Source: Amycolatopsis alba DSM 44262
Lineage (GTDB): Bacteria; Actinomycetota; Actinomycetes; Mycobacteriales; Pseudonocardiaceae
Direction of reading: 5' to 3'
Length of the DNA stretch: 64,000 nucleotides
Assembly: GCF_000384215.1 (NCBI RefSeq)
Contig: NZ_KB913032.1
Location: 5,571,602-5,635,601, forward strand
The first letter of the stretch is position 1; each line of letters begins with the position of its first letter. Under the pieces are notes generated by a model. It worked only from the letters and a program-made list of their open reading frames with translations. It was not told the DNA's origin and searched no databases. A program made the position numbers and the translations under genes. Shown here piece by piece: positions 42,204 through 50,108 of this stretch.

Positions 42204-43768
42204 TCCGTGTTCAGCCACCTCGTGATGCCGATGTCGGCGAGGAACGGCCGGTCGTGGCTCGCCACGATCAGCGTGCCCCGGTAGGCCAGCAACGCCTCGG
42301 TGAGCCGGCGGACACTCGCCAGGTCGAGATTGTTCGTCGGCTCGTCGAGCAGCAGCAGTCTCGGCGTCGGTTCGGTCAGCAGCAGCGTCGCCAGTGTCGC
42401 GCGGAACCGTTCCCCGCCGGACAGCGACGCGACCTCGCGGTCGGCCGTCGTGCCCCGGAACAGGAACCGCGCCAGCCGCGCGCGGATCTCGTTGTCCGTG
42501 AGCGACGGCGCGACCAGCCGCACGTTGTCCACAATGGACAGCGTGTCGTCGAGGATGTCGAGCCGCTGGGGGAGCAGCCTGGCGGGCACGAACAGCCCCA
42601 CTTCGCCCGACTTCGGCGGGAGCTCGCCGGTGATCGTGCGGAGCAGGGTGGTCTTCCCCGACCCGTTCGGGCCGGTGAGCGCGATCCGCTCGGGGCCCAT
42701 GACGTGCAGGTTCACCGCCGGGCCGAATCGGGGCACGGCGTCGATCCGGAGCACGTCCGTCCCTCGCGGGACCGTGGTCTCCGGCAGTTCGACGCGGATC
42801 TCGGCGTCCTCGCGCACCAGGTCCTCGGCGGCCTTCAGCGCTTCGACGGCGCCCTCCAGCCTGTCGGTGTGCAGGTTCCGGTGCTTGCCCGCGGCGATCT
42901 GCGCGTCCTCCTGGCGTTTGCGCATCCGCACCTTGGGCTCGCGCTTCTGGTCCCACATCTTCTGGCCGTAGCGGGCGCGCCGGGCGAGTTTGATCCCGGC
43001 CTCGACCAGCTCCCGCTTCTGCCGCTTGACGTCGGATTCCGCCGCGCGCAGATGCCGCCGCGCGGCTTCCTGGGCGACCTCGACGGCGTGTTCGTAGTCC
43101 GCGAGGTTGCCGCCGTACGTCGTCACCTCGCCGTCGCGGACCTCGTCGATCCGGTCGACGAGCTGAAGCAGTTCGCGATCGTGCGAGACGACCACGAGGA
43201 TCCCGCTCCAGGCCGCCACCTCGCGGTGCACGAGTTCGCGGGCCCGCAGGTCGAGGTTGTTCGTCGGCTCGTCGAGCAGCAGCGCGGCGGGCCGCCGCAG
43301 GAGCAGGGCGGCCAGCCCGAGCAGCGTGAGTTCGCCGCCGGACAGTTCGCCCGCCCGCTGATCCAGCCGGACGGCGGACAGGCCGAGCCTGTCGAGGATC
43401 GCGCGGGTGCGTTCCTCGACGTCCCAGTTGTCGCCGATGGCGGCGAAGTGCTCTTCGGTGGCAGCACCGCTCTCGACGGCCCTGATCGCCGCGCGGATCG
43501 CGGTGACGCCCAGCACGTCGTCGACGCGGCGTTCGGTGTCGAGGACGAGGTTCTGGGGCAGGTAGCCGAGTTCGCCGGGCGCGGTCACCGAGCCCGTGGT
43601 GGCCTTCAGGCGACCGGCCAGCAGCCTGAGCAGCGTGGACTTACCGGATCCGTTGGTGCCGACCAGGCCGGTTCGGCCCACCCCGATGGTGAGCGAGAGG
43701 CGCTCGAATACCGGAACGCCGTCCGGCCAGGTGAAGGTGACGTCGGAAAGCGTCAAGGAAGAAGACAT
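42194..43768 (-). CDS. ABC-F family ATP-binding protein (ribosome-associated, possible antibiotic resistance)
   Basis: This 524-residue protein has two ABC domains and no membrane segment. Domain 1 has Walker A GTNGSGKST, signature LSGGELTLLG and Walker B LLLDEPTNNLDL. Domain 2 has GPNGSGKTT, LSGGERFRATLATLL and LLLDEPTNNLD. A linker of about 80 charged residues between them (RRHLRAAESDVKRQKRELVEAG through RMRKRQEDAQIA) is the arm that enters the ribosome exit/peptidyl-transferase region in antibiotic-protecting ABC-F proteins. ATG 43768 follows GGGAG. An MFL leader and a stem sequestering this ribosome site lie directly upstream, which supports drug-inducible control. Which drug class is unknown. 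Confidence 0.9.
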   Translation of the reverse strand: MSSSLTLSDVTFTWPDGVPVFERLSLTIGVGRTGLVGTNGSGKSTLLRLLAGRLKATTGSVTAPGELGYLPQNLVLDTERRVDDVLGVTAIRAAIRAVESGAATEEHFAAIGDNWDVEERTRAILDRLGLSAVRLDQRAGELSGGELTLLGLAALLLRRPAALLLDEPTNNLDLRARELVHREVAAWSGILVVVSHDRELLQLVDRIDEVRDGEVTTYGGNLADYEHAVEVAQEAARRHLRAAESDVKRQKRELVEAGIKLARRARYGQKMWDQKREPKVRMRKRQEDAQIAAGKHRNLHTDRLEGAVEALKAAEDLVREDAEIRVELPETTVPRGTDVLRIDAVPRFGPAVNLHVMGPERIALTGPNGSGKTTLLRTITGELPPKSGEVGLFVPARLLPQRLDILDDTLSIVDNVRLVAPSLTDNEIRARLARFLFRGTTADREVASLSGGERFRATLATLLLTEPTPRLLLLDEPTNNLDLASVRRLTEALLAYRGTLIVASHDRPFLADIGITRWLNTELT

Positions 43769-43812
43769 GAGACTCCCTGCGAAGGAGGTGGATGAGGGCG
43801 CAGGTTCGTCTC
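43769..43812 (-). promoter_or_regulatory. Attenuator stem sequestering the ABC-F ribosome site
   Basis: In the leftward transcript, GAGAC (43812-43808) pairs with GTCTC (43773-43769), and CCTGCG (43804-43799) pairs with CGCAGG (43781-43776). The two helices are separated by 3-nt and 2-nt bulges and enclose an inner loop of 17 nt. The stem starts at the leader stop codon and ends on the base before the ABC-F ATG, burying the GGGAG ribosome site. A ribosome stalled on the leader could open it. Confidence 0.7.
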
Positions 43813-43822
43813 ACAAGAACAT
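43811..43822 (-). CDS. Three-codon leader peptide MFL (leaderless uORF)
   Basis: ATG-TTC-TTG-TGA at 43822-43811 lies 42 nt upstream of the ABC-F gene. A -10-like TAGGCT occupies 43834-43829, leaving six bases before the ATG, so transcription would start at the A and the leader would be translated leaderless. Very short leaders that stall drug-bound ribosomes are established for antibiotic-responsive ABC-F genes in other bacteria. Confidence 0.6.
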   Translation of the reverse strand: MFL

Positions 43823-43828
43823 CGGGCC

Positions 43829-43834
43829 AGCCTA
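43829..43834 (-). promoter_or_regulatory. -10 element for the ABC-F leader transcript
   Basis: TAGGCT on the minus strand is six bases ahead of the MFL ATG. No clear -35 is visible, as is common for actinobacterial leaderless promoters. Confidence 0.55.
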
Positions 43835-43885
43835 GCCCGCACGCGTCCGCGGTGCGACCGATTTAGCGGGGGCATACTGGCGGAC

Positions 43886-44974
43886 GTGACCGAACGCCCC
43901 CATGTCCTGCTGTCCGCCGCTGTCTCACTGGACGGCTACCTCGACGACGCGACCGACACCCGGCTAGTGCTGTCCAACGAGGACGACTGGGCCAGGGTGG
44001 ACGGGCTGCGCGCCGCGTCGGACGCGATCCTGGTCGGCGCGAACACGGTCCGCGCGGACGACCCCCGGTTGCTGGTCCGCTCGCCGGAGCTGGTCGCCGG
44101 GCGGGTCGCGGCGGGCCGTCCGGAGCAGCCGGTCAAGGTCACGCTCACCCGGAGCGGGTCGCTCGACCCGGCCGCGAAGTTCTTCACCGTCGGGGACGTG
44201 GAGAAGCTGGTCTACGCGCCGCCCGGCGTCGTCACCGGGGTGAAGGCGACCGTCGTCGAGCTGACGGATCTGCGCGGTCTGCTGGCCGACCTGCACGCGC
44301 GGGGCGTCCGGCGGCTGATGGTCGAAGGCGGCGGCGCGATCCACACACAGTTCCTCACCGAAGGGCTCGTCGACGAACTGCACCTGGCCGTCGCGCCGTT
44401 CTTCGTCGGTGATCCGCGCGCTCCGCGGTTCACCGGACCAGGCGCGTTCCCGCGAGGACTCACGCTCGTCGAAAACACCCGGCTGGGCGAAATCGCCGTG
44501 CTGGAATACCACGCGACGCCAGAACCGTCCGAAGTGGACATTCTGCGCCTGCGCGAGGCCATCGCGCTGGCCGAGAACTGCCCGCCGCGCACGTTCCGCG
44601 TCGGCGCTGTCATCACCGACGCCGACGGCGAAGTGATCTCCACCGGCTATTCGGGCGACGGCGATCCCGCCAACCACGCCGAAGAAGCCGCGCTCGCCAA
44701 ACTCGAACCCGGAGACCCGAGACTGGCGGAGGCGACGATGTACACGTCGCTGGAGCCGTGCAGCTCCCGGACATCACATCCGCGGAGCTGCACCCAGCTC
44801 ATCCTCGACGCCGGCCTCCCGCGCGTCGTGTTCGCCTGGCGCGAGCCGTCGGTGTTCGTCGACTGCGTCGGCGCCGAGACACTGGAGGCGGCCGGACGCC
44901 GGGTGATCGAGGTAGGGGCCCTCGCCGCCGACGTCCGCCGCGCGAACACTCATATCGCGGGTGTCCGCCCCTGA
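43886..44974 (+). CDS. RibD-like fusion: reductase (N) and deaminase (C), domain order reversed
   Basis: This 362-residue protein starts at GTG 43886. Residues about 1-210 are an RibD C-terminal/dihydrofolate-reductase-like domain: LSAAVSLDGYLDD, SDAILVGANTVRADDPRLLVR and RRLMVEGGGAIHTQFL. Residues about 215-345 are a cytidine/deoxycytidylate-deaminase-type zinc domain: NHAEEAALAKL (HAE motif) and YTSLEPCSSRTSHPRSC (PC...C). In canonical RibD the deaminase comes first, so the order here is swapped. Both active sites look intact. It could supply the two middle steps of riboflavin synthesis or act in a related pyrimidine/deazaflavin pathway. No other rib gene is nearby, so no symbol is given. 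Confidence 0.85.
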   Translation: MTERPHVLLSAAVSLDGYLDDATDTRLVLSNEDDWARVDGLRAASDAILVGANTVRADDPRLLVRSPELVAGRVAAGRPEQPVKVTLTRSGSLDPAAKFFTVGDVEKLVYAPPGVVTGVKATVVELTDLRGLLADLHARGVRRLMVEGGGAIHTQFLTEGLVDELHLAVAPFFVGDPRAPRFTGPGAFPRGLTLVENTRLGEIAVLEYHATPEPSEVDILRLREAIALAENCPPRTFRVGAVITDADGEVISTGYSGDGDPANHAEEAALAKLEPGDPRLAEATMYTSLEPCSSRTSHPRSCTQLILDAGLPRVVFAWREPSVFVDCVGAETLEAAGRRVIEVGALAADVRRANTHIAGVRP

Positions 44975-44975
44975 A

Positions 44976-45068
44976 CTACTTACAGGCGTCGCAGCAGCCG
45001 CAGCCCTGACCGGTGCACGCCGAGCAGCAACCGTGGCGAAGCACGACCTTCAACAGACGCTTGATCAT
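44976..45068 (-). CDS. 30-residue cysteine-rich peptide
   Basis: A short frame from ATG 45068 to TAG 44976 encodes MIKRLLKVVLRHG followed by CCSACTGQGCGCCDACK. Seven of the last 17 residues are Cys (positions 14, 15, 18, 23, 25, 26, 29), in CC and CxxC arrangements. GGGAGGA sits 5 nt before the ATG, a near-perfect ribosome site. It lies 107 bp past cobN on the same strand; TTAGCGT near 45112 may be its own -10. The gene was found by reading the gap, and its 3' end is 1 bp from the convergent RibD-like gene. Metal binding is inferred from composition; family unknown. Confidence 0.65.
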   Translation of the reverse strand: MIKRLLKVVLRHGCCSACTGQGCGCCDACK

Positions 45069-45175
45069 CGCTGTCCTCCCGATCGTTGTCATCCCACCGC
45101 CCCTGTCACGCTAAGTTCTGCGCATACGACAGTGGTACCGCCGGGAGTGCCATGCCCCCGCTCCAAGGGGTGACG

Positions 45176-48100
45176 TCAGGATTCGAGGTCCCCCTCCAGC
45201 GATAAGTAGACCTCGCGCAGCTGAGCCAAAAGGTCGGCGTCCGGCTCCGCCCACAGTCCCCGATCGGCCGCCTCGTTCAGGCGCTCGATGATGCCGCGCA
45301 GCGCCCACGGGTTGGCCTGGCGCAGGAACTCCTGATTGACCTCGTCGAGCACGTAGGACTCGGTGAGCTTCTCGTACATCCAGTCGCCGACCACCCCGGC
45401 CGTGGCGTCGAACCCGAAGAGGTAGTCGACCGTCGCCGCCAGTTCGAAGGCGCCCTTGTAGCCGTGCTTGCGCATCGCCGCCAGCCAGCGCGGATTGACC
45501 ACGCGGGCCCGGAAGACGCGGGCGGTCTCCTCGCCGAGGGTGCGGGTGCGGACCGCGTCCGGCGTGGTGCTGTCGCCGACGTAGGACGCGGGCGCTGTGC
45601 CGGTCAGCGCGCGGACCGTCGCGATCATCCCGCCGTGGTACTGGAAGTAGTCGTCGGAGTCGGCGATGTCGTGCTCGCGGGTGTCGGTGTTCTTGGCCGC
45701 GACCACGATCCGCTTGTACGAGTTCTCCATGTCCTCGCGCGCGGGCCTGCCGTCGAGGTCACGGCCGTAGGCGAATCCGCCCCAGACCGCGTAGACCTCG
45801 GCGAGATCCTTGTCGTCGCGCCAGTTCCCGGAATCCATCAGCGGCAGCAGGCCCGCGCCGTACGCGCCGGGCTTGGACCCGAAGATCCTCGTGGTGGCAC
45901 GGCGTTCGTCGCCGTGCGCGGCCAGATCCGCGCGGGTGTGGGCGCGGACGAAGTTCTGCTCGTCCGGTTCGTCCAGGTTCGCGACCAGGCGCACGGCGTC
46001 GTCCAGCAGTGTGATCACATGCGGGAAGGCGTCGCGGAAGAAACCACTGATCCGCACGGTGACGTCGACACGCGGGCGCCCGAGTTCGGCGAGCGGGATG
46101 GCCTCGATCCCGGTGACCCGCCGCGAAGCCTCGTCCCAGACCGGCTGGACTCCCAGCAGCGCCAGGACTTCCGCGGCGTCGTCACCCGAGGTGCGCATGG
46201 CCGACGTGCCCCAGACCGACAGGCCGACCGAACGCGGCCAGTCACCCGTGTCTTCCTTGTAGCGGCGGAGAAGCGAGTCGGCGAGCGCCTGCCCGGTCTC
46301 CCAGGCGAGACGGCTCGGGATGGCCTTCGGGTCGACGGTGTAGAAGTTGCGGCCGGTCGGCAGCACGTTGATCAGGCCGCGCAACGGAGAACCGCTGGGA
46401 CCGGCGGGGATGTAGCCGCCGTCGAGCGCGTGCAGGACGGCGTCGATCTCGGCTCCGGTGCCCGCCAGCCGCGGCACGATCTCGGTGGCGGCGAAGGTCA
46501 GCACGTGCGCGACCTCCTGGTGTTCCGGCACGTCGGCGACGACCTCGGCGACGGCGGCGGGGGACCAGTCACGGGCCTCCATCGCCACGACGAGCGCCCG
46601 CGCCTTCTGCTCGATAGCGTCCACTTCGGACAGTGGAGTGTCGCTGTTCTCCTTGAGCCCCAACGCGGACCGCAGACCGGGGACCGCGCCCTGTTTGCCG
46701 CCCCACATCTGCTGGGCACGCAGCATCGCGAGCACGAGGTTGATCCGCGCCTCGCCTTCCGGCGCGGCACCGAGGATGTGCAGGCCGTCGCGGATCTGGG
46801 CGTCCTTGACCTCGCACAGCCAGCCGTCGATGTGCAGCAGGAAGTCGTCGAACTCCGCGTCGTGCGGGCGTTCCTCGACACCGAGGTCGTGGTCGAGCTT
46901 CGCGGCCTGGATGAGCGTCCAGATCTGCGCGCGGACCGCGGGCAGCTTCGCCGGGTCCATCGCGGCGATGTTGGCGTGCTCGTCGAGAAGCTGTTCCAGG
47001 CGGGCCATGTCGCCGTAGCTCTCGGCGCGGGCCATCGGCGGGATCAGGTGGTCGACGATCGTGGCGTGGGCGCGCCGTTTCGCCTGCGCGCCCTCGCCGG
47101 GGTCGTTGATCAGGAACGGGTAGATCAGCGGCAGATTGCCGAGGACGGCGTCCGGCGCACAGGAGTCCGAGAGACCGGCGGTCTTGCCGGGAAGCCATTC
47201 CAGCGAACCGTGTTTGCCGAGGTGGACGACGGCGTGCGCGCCGAACTCCTCCTCCAGCCAGCGGTACGCGGCCAGATAGTGGTGGCTCGGCGGGAGATCC
47301 GGGTTGTGGTAGATCGCGACCGGGTTCTCGCCGAACCCGCGCGGCGGCTGGATCATCAGGATGACGTTGCCGGACTGCAGGGACGCGAGGACGATGTCGC
47401 CGTTGTCGACGTACAGCTCACCGGGCGCCGGGCCCCAGTGCTCCTCCATGCCCTCGCGCAGTTCCGCGGGGAGCTCGGCGAACCACGCGCGATACTTGTC
47501 GGCCGGGACGCGGATCGGGTTGCCGGACAGCTGTTCTTCGGTGAGCCACTCCGGATCCTGGCCGCCCGCGGCGATGAGCGCGTGGATCAGGGCGTCGCCG
47601 TCCGGCTGGTCGGTGCCGGTGGGCTCGACGCCGGGGAACGGGTCCTCGCCGAGGTCGTAGCCCTGGTCGCGCATACGGCGCAGCAGTTCGATCGCGGACG
47701 CGGGGGTGTCGAGGCCGACGGCGTTGCCGACGCGGGAGTGCTTCGTCGGGTACGCGGACAGCATCAGCGCGATTTTGCGTTCCGGCGGCGGTGTGTGCCG
47801 CAACCGGGCGTGGGCGAGCGCGATCTTGGCGACCCGCGACGCGCGCTCGGCGTCCGGCACGTACTTGGGGAGACCGTCGTCGTCGATCTCCTTGAACGAG
47901 AACGGGACGGTGATGAGGCGGCCGTCGAACTCGGGGACGGCCATCTGGTTGCCCGCGTCGAGCGGGGAGAGGCCGTCGTCGTTGGCGGACCAGGTCTCGC
48001 GGTCGCTGGTGAGGCAAAGTGCCTGGAGGATCGGGATGTCGAGCGCGGCCATCTCGGAGACGTCCCACGCCTCGTCGTCCCCGCCGGCGCCGACCTCCGA

Positions 48101-48757
48101 CGGCTTCGTGCCGCCGGCGGCGAGCACGGTGACCAGGAGCGCGTCGGCCTTGGCCAGCTCGGCCATCATCTCCGGTTCGCGGGTGCGCAGGGAGGCACAG
48201 TGGATCGGGAGCGCGCGGCCCCCGGCGTCCTCGATGGCGTCGGAAAGGGCGTGGACGAACTCGGTGTTGCCGGACAGGTGATGCGCGCGGTAGTAGAGGA
48301 TCGCGATGACCGGGCCGGTCGTGGTCTTGGGCTCGCGTTCGAGGACGCCCCACAGCGGCTGGACGGCGGGCGGCTCGAAGCCGTCACCCGTGAGCAGCAG
48401 CGTGTCGCTCAGGAACCGGTGCAGCTGGGTGAGGTTGGCCGGGCCGCCCTGCGCGAGGTACGCGTGCGCCTCGGCCGCCGTGCCTGCCGGGACCGTGGAC
48501 AGCTTCATGAGCTGCGCGTCCGGTGTCTGCTCGCCGCCGAGGACCACCACGTGCGCGCCGCTCGCGCGGACCGTGTCGAGCCCCTCCTGCCAGCTCCGCT
48601 CGGACCCGAGGATCCGGACGACGACGATCTGGGCGCCGTCGAGCAGAGCGGGCAGTTCGGCAAGGTCGAGCCGGGCGGGGTTGGCGAGCCGGTAGTCGAC
48701 TTCGCTGGCCCGTGCGCTGAGCAGGTCGGTGTCCGAAGTGGACAGAAGCAGGATCAC
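45176..48757 (-). CDS. cobN: Cobaltochelatase subunit CobN
   Basis: This ~1193-residue large subunit of aerobic cobaltochelatase inserts cobalt into hydrogenobyrinate a,c-diamide with CobST- or ChlID-type ATPases, which are not in this window. It starts MILLLSTSDTDLLSARASEVDYR at GTG 48757, 5 nt after GAGGA; the longer GTG 48769 start is less likely. CobN/BchH signatures include AILYYRAHHLSGNTEFVHAL, FGENPVAIYHNPDLPPSHHYLAAYRWLEEEFGAHAVVHLGKHG, SVWGTSAMRTSGDDAAE and VTVRISGFFRDAFPHVI. Length is normal. A cobalamin riboswitch at 48800-48900 controls it, so it should be off when B12 is plentiful. Confidence 0.96.
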   Translation of the reverse strand: MILLLSTSDTDLLSARASEVDYRLANPARLDLAELPALLDGAQIVVVRILGSERSWQEGLDTVRASGAHVVVLGGEQTPDAQLMKLSTVPAGTAAEAHAYLAQGGPANLTQLHRFLSDTLLLTGDGFEPPAVQPLWGVLEREPKTTTGPVIAILYYRAHHLSGNTEFVHALSDAIEDAGGRALPIHCASLRTREPEMMAELAKADALLVTVLAAGGTKPSEVGAGGDDEAWDVSEMAALDIPILQALCLTSDRETWSANDDGLSPLDAGNQMAVPEFDGRLITVPFSFKEIDDDGLPKYVPDAERASRVAKIALAHARLRHTPPPERKIALMLSAYPTKHSRVGNAVGLDTPASAIELLRRMRDQGYDLGEDPFPGVEPTGTDQPDGDALIHALIAAGGQDPEWLTEEQLSGNPIRVPADKYRAWFAELPAELREGMEEHWGPAPGELYVDNGDIVLASLQSGNVILMIQPPRGFGENPVAIYHNPDLPPSHHYLAAYRWLEEEFGAHAVVHLGKHGSLEWLPGKTAGLSDSCAPDAVLGNLPLIYPFLINDPGEGAQAKRRAHATIVDHLIPPMARAESYGDMARLEQLLDEHANIAAMDPAKLPAVRAQIWTLIQAAKLDHDLGVEERPHDAEFDDFLLHIDGWLCEVKDAQIRDGLHILGAAPEGEARINLVLAMLRAQQMWGGKQGAVPGLRSALGLKENSDTPLSEVDAIEQKARALVVAMEARDWSPAAVAEVVADVPEHQEVAHVLTFAATEIVPRLAGTGAEIDAVLHALDGGYIPAGPSGSPLRGLINVLPTGRNFYTVDPKAIPSRLAWETGQALADSLLRRYKEDTGDWPRSVGLSVWGTSAMRTSGDDAAEVLALLGVQPVWDEASRRVTGIEAIPLAELGRPRVDVTVRISGFFRDAFPHVITLLDDAVRLVANLDEPDEQNFVRAHTRADLAAHGDERRATTRIFGSKPGAYGAGLLPLMDSGNWRDDKDLAEVYAVWGGFAYGRDLDGRPAREDMENSYKRIVVAAKNTDTREHDIADSDDYFQYHGGMIATVRALTGTAPASYVGDSTTPDAVRTRTLGEETARVFRARVVNPRWLAAMRKHGYKGAFELAATVDYLFGFDATAGVVGDWMYEKLTESYVLDEVNQEFLRQANPWALRGIIERLNEAADRGLWAEPDADLLAQLREVYLSLEGDLES

Positions 48758-48799
48758 GGCAGTCCTCACTCGGGGTGTCCGCGCCCCGTGTCGTGTGGT

Positions 48800-48900
48800 C
48801 GCGACGGCCGGAGTTCCTGGCTTCCCCTCTCCGGTGCCCGAGGGGTGACAGTGGCGGGACCGCCCCGGACTCTCACCGGGTTCCTCCCTCTGCCGTCGCG
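48800..48900 (-). promoter_or_regulatory. Cobalamin riboswitch upstream of cobN
   Basis: The leftward transcript contains the B12-riboswitch core: GGAACCCGGTGAGAGTCCGG, then GCGGTCCCGCCACTGT (GCCACTG at 48855-48849), and downstream GGGGAAGCCAGGA. Closing helix P1 pairs CGCGACGGC (48900-48892) with GCCGTCGCG (48808-48800), nine perfect base pairs. A short hairpin (CGGGG/CCCCG, 48788-48771) follows, three bases before the cobN ribosome site, and probably belongs to the expression platform. Ligand binding would shut off cobN translation or transcription. Confidence 0.92.
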
Positions 48901-49010
48901 TGGGTTCCCGCTCACTCTCCGGTGCGGTCCGGCGGGAGTCAAGGTGATGTGCCCTTCAGGCGGCTTCACCCTGGTCGTGCCTGGTTGCGGCCACGCCTGG
49001 GGCCGCAGGC

Positions 49011-49253
49011 TCACGCTGATCTTTCCGAAGAGTCACCGATCCGCGGGAAAGGCGCGGTGGAGAAGATGATCTCCACCGCCACCTCGAAGAATCCCGCGAT
49101 CCGCAAGGCGAGGTAGAGGCTCGGGCTGTACTCGCCGCGTTCGAGGTAGCCGATGGTCTGGTAGTGCACGCCCAGCGCATCGGCGAGCTCGCGGCGGGAG
49201 ATGCCGCGTTCCGCCCGTAGCATCGCGATCCGGTTGTAAACGACCTCGCTCAT
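49011..49253 (-). CDS. Small XRE-family helix-turn-helix regulator
   Basis: This 80-residue protein starts at ATG 49253. VVYNRIAMLRAERGISRRELADALGVHYQTIGYLERGEYSPSL is a Cro/C1-type HTH in full, and LYLALRIAGFFEVAVEIIFS follows, as in the short YozG/Cro-like regulators that accompany ABC-2 exporters. It lies 3 bp after the permease gene in a three-gene operon. The inverted repeat at 51039-51068 upstream of the operon is a possible binding site. Autoregulation is inferred. Confidence 0.9.
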   Translation of the reverse strand: MSEVVYNRIAMLRAERGISRRELADALGVHYQTIGYLERGEYSPSLYLALRIAGFFEVAVEIIFSTAPFPRIGDSSERSA

Positions 49254-49256
49254 GAG

Positions 49257-50108
49257 CTAGCCAATTCGCTGCATCGCCTTTTCCCGTCGTGCCGCCACCG
49301 AGGACCCGGATTCGCGCCGTGCCATCCGCCGCAGGACGACCGGGGCCAGCGTCAATCCGATCACGGCCCACGCCGCCAGTACGCCCAGGGTCTCCCAAGT
49401 CCGCCACGAATGCCCGATCTCGACCAGCACCGTCGAATCCGGCAGCAGCGCCGACCGCATGCCGAGGCCGAGCCAGTACATCGGGAACACCTGTCCGATG
49501 TACTGCAGCCATTCCGGCAGCGCGGTGATCGGGTAGAAGATCCCGGAGATCGCGCCGAGGCCGGTGGTGGGCAGCATGATCAGCCCGATGCTGCGCGCGT
49601 TCGCGGTCAGCGAGCCGAAGATCGCGCCGATGGGCAAGGTGGCGAGCAGGCCGAGCGCCAGCACCCACAGCAGGCCCAGCCACGATGTCAGCCCGCCGGG
49701 CGCGATGCCGTCGAACAGGAACAGGCTCGGGATCAGGACCAGCAGGATTCCGATGACCGTTCCGGCGGAGACCGTGACGACCTTCCCGACGAGGTAACCG
49801 AACATGCCGTTCGGAGTGGCTTTGGCGCGCAGCAGCGTGCCGTCCTCGCGTTCGACGGCGAGAACCCCGGCCATCCCGAGCATGCCGCTGAACACGATCG
49901 AAGCGCCCAGCACGCTCGGCACGGTCGCGGCGCCGAGCGAGAACTCCGTTCCCGGCAGTTTCGCGTTGCGCATGAAGAACATGGCGATCACGAAGAGCGC
50001 CGGGAAGAGGAAGATGTTGAACAGGTCTTCGGCGTTGGTCAGGTTCTGGCGTGTCTCGAGCCAGCCTCGCCGCACGCCCAGCCGGACACTGTGCTGAATC
50101 GGGTTCAT
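49257..50108 (-). CDS. ABC-2 type transporter permease
   Basis: This 283-residue integral membrane protein has about six hydrophobic segments (for example LFNIFLFPALFVIAMFFM, AGTVIGILLVLIPSLFLF and LGLLWVLALGLLATLPIGAIFGSL) and the ABC-2 hallmark GLGAISGIFYPITALPEWLQYIGQVFPMYWLGLGMR. ABC-2 permeases export drugs, lipids or polysaccharides. It overlaps the ATPase gene by 4 bp and pairs with it. Substrate unknown. Confidence 0.9.
   Translation of the reverse strand: MNPIQHSVRLGVRRGWLETRQNLTNAEDLFNIFLFPALFVIAMFFMRNAKLPGTEFSLGAATVPSVLGASIVFSGMLGMAGVLAVEREDGTLLRAKATPNGMFGYLVGKVVTVSAGTVIGILLVLIPSLFLFDGIAPGGLTSWLGLLWVLALGLLATLPIGAIFGSLTANARSIGLIMLPTTGLGAISGIFYPITALPEWLQYIGQVFPMYWLGLGMRSALLPDSTVLVEIGHSWRTWETLGVLAAWAVIGLTLAPVVLRRMARRESGSSVAARREKAMQRIG

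Noticed and set aside
45464..49069. 1201-codon frame antisense to cobN
   Set aside because: It is a shadow frame. cobN is conserved along its full length and the frame also crosses the riboswitch.
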